Assembly (NCBI RefSeq): GCF_905220415.1 | Contig: NC_059552.1 | Span: 635,001 to 699,000 of the forward strand | DNA length: 64,000 nt | Reading direction: 5' to 3' | Source of the DNA: Colias croceus | Lineage: Eukaryota > Arthropoda > Insecta > Lepidoptera > Pieridae | Part shown: one piece after another, positions 60,811 to 64,000 of the stretch | How the letters are laid out: each line of letters opens with the position of its first letter | Numbering within the stretch: the first letter of the stretch is position 1 | Notes under the pieces: model-generated | What the model was told of the DNA's origin: nothing | The model's input: the letters and a program-made list of their open reading frames with translations, nothing else | Databases searched by the model: none | Made by a program: the position numbers and the translations under genes

Positions 60811-63087
60811 TTAGGCCTTTACGTGATATCTGCTGGACGATGGAGTGCTAAGATCGTCTCTTTGACTCCGGACTGCTATTGAATCCGGAAATTCCCAAAT
60901 ATATTATGTAGGTACTTTATATATGACATGGTATTCGAACCCTAGCCTTATTGATCTTTTAATCTTATATGATAACTACAGATACGTGAATTTATTTTAT
61001 TACTAATTTTAAAAGCTTCGCAATTTTTTTTCGGAATGGAACGGTAAATTATAAATACATCAAAGTTTAAAACCTTGTTAGTTGTAGTAATGGCATTTAT
61101 TTAAATTTTAAAGGAAATACTTTTAGTGAAAGGAAGCCGTTTATATATTAAGTTGTATTATAATTGCTGATATGTAATAAAATAATGGACAGAAAATCGA
61201 TAACCATGCAGGGGTTATAAATAAAATAACTTGTGAGTATTGGGTACCAGATGTATGTCGAATTGGGTATGTCGACGAAAAAAAACCTCTACTACCTCTT
61301 TCTAAAAAGAAATCGAGTCGAACGCATCTTCACTAATATTACGAATGATACGACGAAGTAATATTTGATTGTATAATTTCACAATCTTATAACACAAAAT
61401 GGCAAAGAGGTAGATTATATACCCACCTCTTTGCTGGCGCAAAGGCTTAGAAGCACACTACAAAAGGCCTACTTTTATCCAGTACACATGAATGAAACCG
61501 CGTGTTGTAGCTAGCTTTATATTATACCTACTGCTGAATAATTGGAAGCCCATTATAACTTCCAAGGTTGCAGTTTGCCGACGAATTTGGAGAGATAATT
61601 TGCAAACAATAGTTAGATCAAAAGAATTGGCCCTCTGCATTCTGTTACGGTAATTTTAATATGTATCTATAAATAAATATTAACTACCTTTTCATATTAT
61701 TGTCACAGTATTACAATATTATTTTCTATTCCTACAATAATATTCCCTATTGTGTTATTGTGTCTCGAGGGGTAATAGAAAGCTGGTAAACTGTAAAGGT
61801 CGTTAGGTTTAAATTTCTAAAATCGCGTAAGTGTTAATTTTCGTACGTTGTTGCAATTTGACTTGCTAATCCATTAGATATGTGTCAATATTTTACGGAT
61901 ATCTCAGCAAGTGTTAAAAAAGATCAGTGTATGTATTTATTAAATTTACTGATACCGAGACGACAAAGTTGTGTAATTATAAGATTAGATATCAACACCT
62001 AATTTAAAATAATTTCTAATGATATTATTTATAAAGATACAATATCAAATAAGTAGGTACAAACTCACTGAAATATATGTATTGTTTTTATAGTGAATAG
62101 GGATATCAATGCCGGAAATAAATTAAAATGATTTAAGAACACTCTTAATCTTTCTACTCTACACTTTACAGCATCACTATTTGGGTTCTTTATAAACTCA
62201 TGCGCGTCAAAATTGCACACACTCCATTGGTTAAATAAAATCAAGCTATTTTCGTATAATTGCAGATACTTACAACAAACAGCTCGTGCTTCAACAGGAG
62301 TATAGAATTACAATTTACAAATTCCATCTATTAAATCGTTAGTAATTACCCACGTGTTCAGTTTTGTTATTTTAAAATCTTTACAAGAAACAGTGCAAGT
62401 GATGTAGATAAAGTCTAAACATCCTATGTGAGTTAAAAGTAGATTGTGTAGGCCAATGTTTAAATTTGAGTATATCGTTTATTGAGTGAGTTGACCCACT
62501 TACGTTGTTTTGATTTCTATTGATGTTTCAACCTCATTCTGGGAATATTTCTTTGCAATATTAGGTTTAGTAACTTAGGTGGTTGCCTTTTTAGCTTTTA
62601 TATTTCGGCCTTTTAATAAACAATTTTCGTCAGTCGTTGTCTAGCTGAGGCATCTTAGGCGCATGCGATGCCTATGCTGCGTTCGCCTACACCCGAGACT
62701 GCTGCTGGCTTCAGTCAAAGGGTGAAATTCAAATTTATTTCAAGGATTGCCCGATGGCTTTTGCCAAACCAGTTCTTCCGCGAAAAGATTGTGTTTCGGG
62801 ATTTGACTATAACAGATATATTTTTGGAGCTACAAAATAATATTCATATTCATACATTAATATGTATACTTTACTTAAACCTTTGATCTCAATTACCTCT
62901 TCTAAGGTACTACAGATTGTAGATCATAAGAGCAAATCAATAAAATTGGAATCTGCGCTTAAATACCAATTGCGGCACAGGGCACTTCAGATTATGTGGT
63001 TACTGGGTTAGTGAGCTTCATAAAATGGATTTAACTCTACGCAGAACTAATTTTATTATACTTTGATACCGCATTCCGAATTAGCAC

Positions 63088-63250
63088 CTAGTTATGTCCC
63101 GCGGTTTCACCTGCCGATAGCAGTAGACACCAGACTTTGACAGTGCGTTTTCAACTATTTTCATTCCAAATTTCATTGATATCGCTGATTAGCAATAAAA
63201 GGGAAACAGACAGACATTCAAATTTATAATAATTTATATTAGAGTATGGA
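63088..63250 (-). mobile_element. Helitron-like element, diverged
   Basis: On the minus strand it ends GGTGAAACCGCGGGACATAA then CTAG (63091-63088). The TTTGGAATGAAAATAG core is shared with other lepidopteran copies. One hairpin arm has decayed. Confidence 0.45.
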
Positions 63251-64000
63251 ATATGGATATAAAAACGTCACTCACAGTCGACGTTTAGCGTATTGATGCG
63301 AAATAATATTAATTAGTAAAATATTGATGAATATTCATGAACCTTTCCGAGTGCCGCAGTAATGGGTTATTAAGTTTTGATAAATACTCGTCCTTATAAA
63401 TATTTAAAACATTTTTATACATATATTGAGTAGTGCTTTTAAGATAATTCCAGACTGCGAGATAAATCCAATTAGGATTAAACAAGTATTTATTTATATT
63501 CTTACTATACGATTAACTTATAATCAAACGATCCTAAGAAAAAGTTTCACAAATTTTTAAAACTAACCGTTTTCAATAACCACATTTTCTATAATATATG
63601 CTTTTGTATAGACTAATAAATTGAACATTTTACTGGAAGTATTGGTAAGGTTAGCAAAAGTGTTAATACTAAGTGTAAAACTGTTAGGTATCTTTTAAGT
63701 CTATAAACACAGGGGATAATATAATGTGTGTGCTTACAAGCCAGAGGCAGAGATAAGACAGAAAACATTCTATATCTTATTTCTTAAGTCAAATATTTAC
63801 TGATAAATATAAAATAGGAGAAATAATGTAAACAAAAAGGTATTGATCGAATAATCGGTAAAATAAGGCATAATAACAGAATCTTACGATTATGAGCGCT
63901 GATAAGAAATGGTAATTAATTCTAATTAATTTTACTGCGACCCTTAAGGGCCCTTAGTAGGTGAAAACGGCAAAATGGACTGTTTTCTATGAGCTATAAT

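Larger units (their letters stand above)
39840..64000 (+). other. Presumed first intron of the CHSY-type gene; no other gene seen
   Basis: No stretch resembles the next CHSY exon on the plus strand, and no other gene is convincing on either strand. Content is AT-rich sequence with repeats listed separately, a GC-richer patch at 41120-41250 of unknown nature, a (CA)n run at 54502-54516 and a TTA repeat near 58270. Regulatory sites are likely but cannot be recognised. Confidence 0.5.

Noticed and set aside
62668..62886. 72-codon frame in a GC-richer patch
   Set aside because: No recognised domain, and too short; the patch may be a repeat.
1..64000. CRISPR arrays, operons, phage or other prokaryotic systems
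   Set aside because: Tandem repeats here are minisatellites or exon duplications; introns and lepidopteran repeats throughout show an animal nuclear genome.

Overview
The window looks like nuclear DNA of a moth or butterfly. It is AT-rich with GC-rich coding exons. The genes have many introns, with clean GT-AG junctions that can be phased by hand. Non-coding DNA is full of typical lepidopteran repeats: short Helitron-like elements starting TC and ending in a GC hairpin plus CTAG, a tRNA-headed SINE, an RTE-type LINE tail, palindromic MITEs, a hAT remnant and a Ty1/copia retrotransposon. No bacterial, plasmid, phage or CRISPR features are seen.

Layout. (1) 38-1746 (+): the last four coding exons of a ZFR/Zn72D-type zinc-finger RNA-binding protein (end of the DZF domain), with a 139-bp exon-plus-splice-donor segment present three times in tandem. 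(2) 4303-10601 (-): a complete six-exon CRAL-TRIO lipid-transfer protein of 313 aa, convergent with ZFR. (3) 15494-28890 (-): a complete seven-exon GLD2-type cytoplasmic poly(A) polymerase of 460 aa. Its introns hold most of the structured repeats: a 21-bp minisatellite interrupted by a copia element with near-identical LTRs, a large foldback array with a nested MITE, and several Helitron-like copies. (4) 28.9-30.5 kb: a divergent intergenic region carrying a 632-bp hAT remnant with a perfect 8-bp target duplication. (5) 30528-32857 (+): UBAP1, an ESCRT-I subunit, complete in two coding exons (538 aa). (6) 39075-39839 (+): the first coding exon of a chondroitin sulfate synthase (CHSY type), with a leader rich in upstream ATGs. 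No continuation was found up to 64000, so intron 1 appears to exceed 24 kb; that stretch holds only scattered repeats.

The five host genes (RNA-binding protein, lipid carrier, poly(A) polymerase, ESCRT-I subunit, glycosyltransferase) do not form a pathway; this is an ordinary animal gene neighbourhood. I see no convincing new multi-gene system. The most unusual things are structural: the triplicated splice-donor exon, the higher-order 21-bp array with its copia insertion primed by an internal initiator-tRNA-Met site, the foldback array whose pre-insertion site can be read from its own other arm, and repeats lying about 20 bp from two GLD2 splice donors. Exon boundaries were assigned by eye from splice consensus, reading phase and family knowledge; no searches were run.
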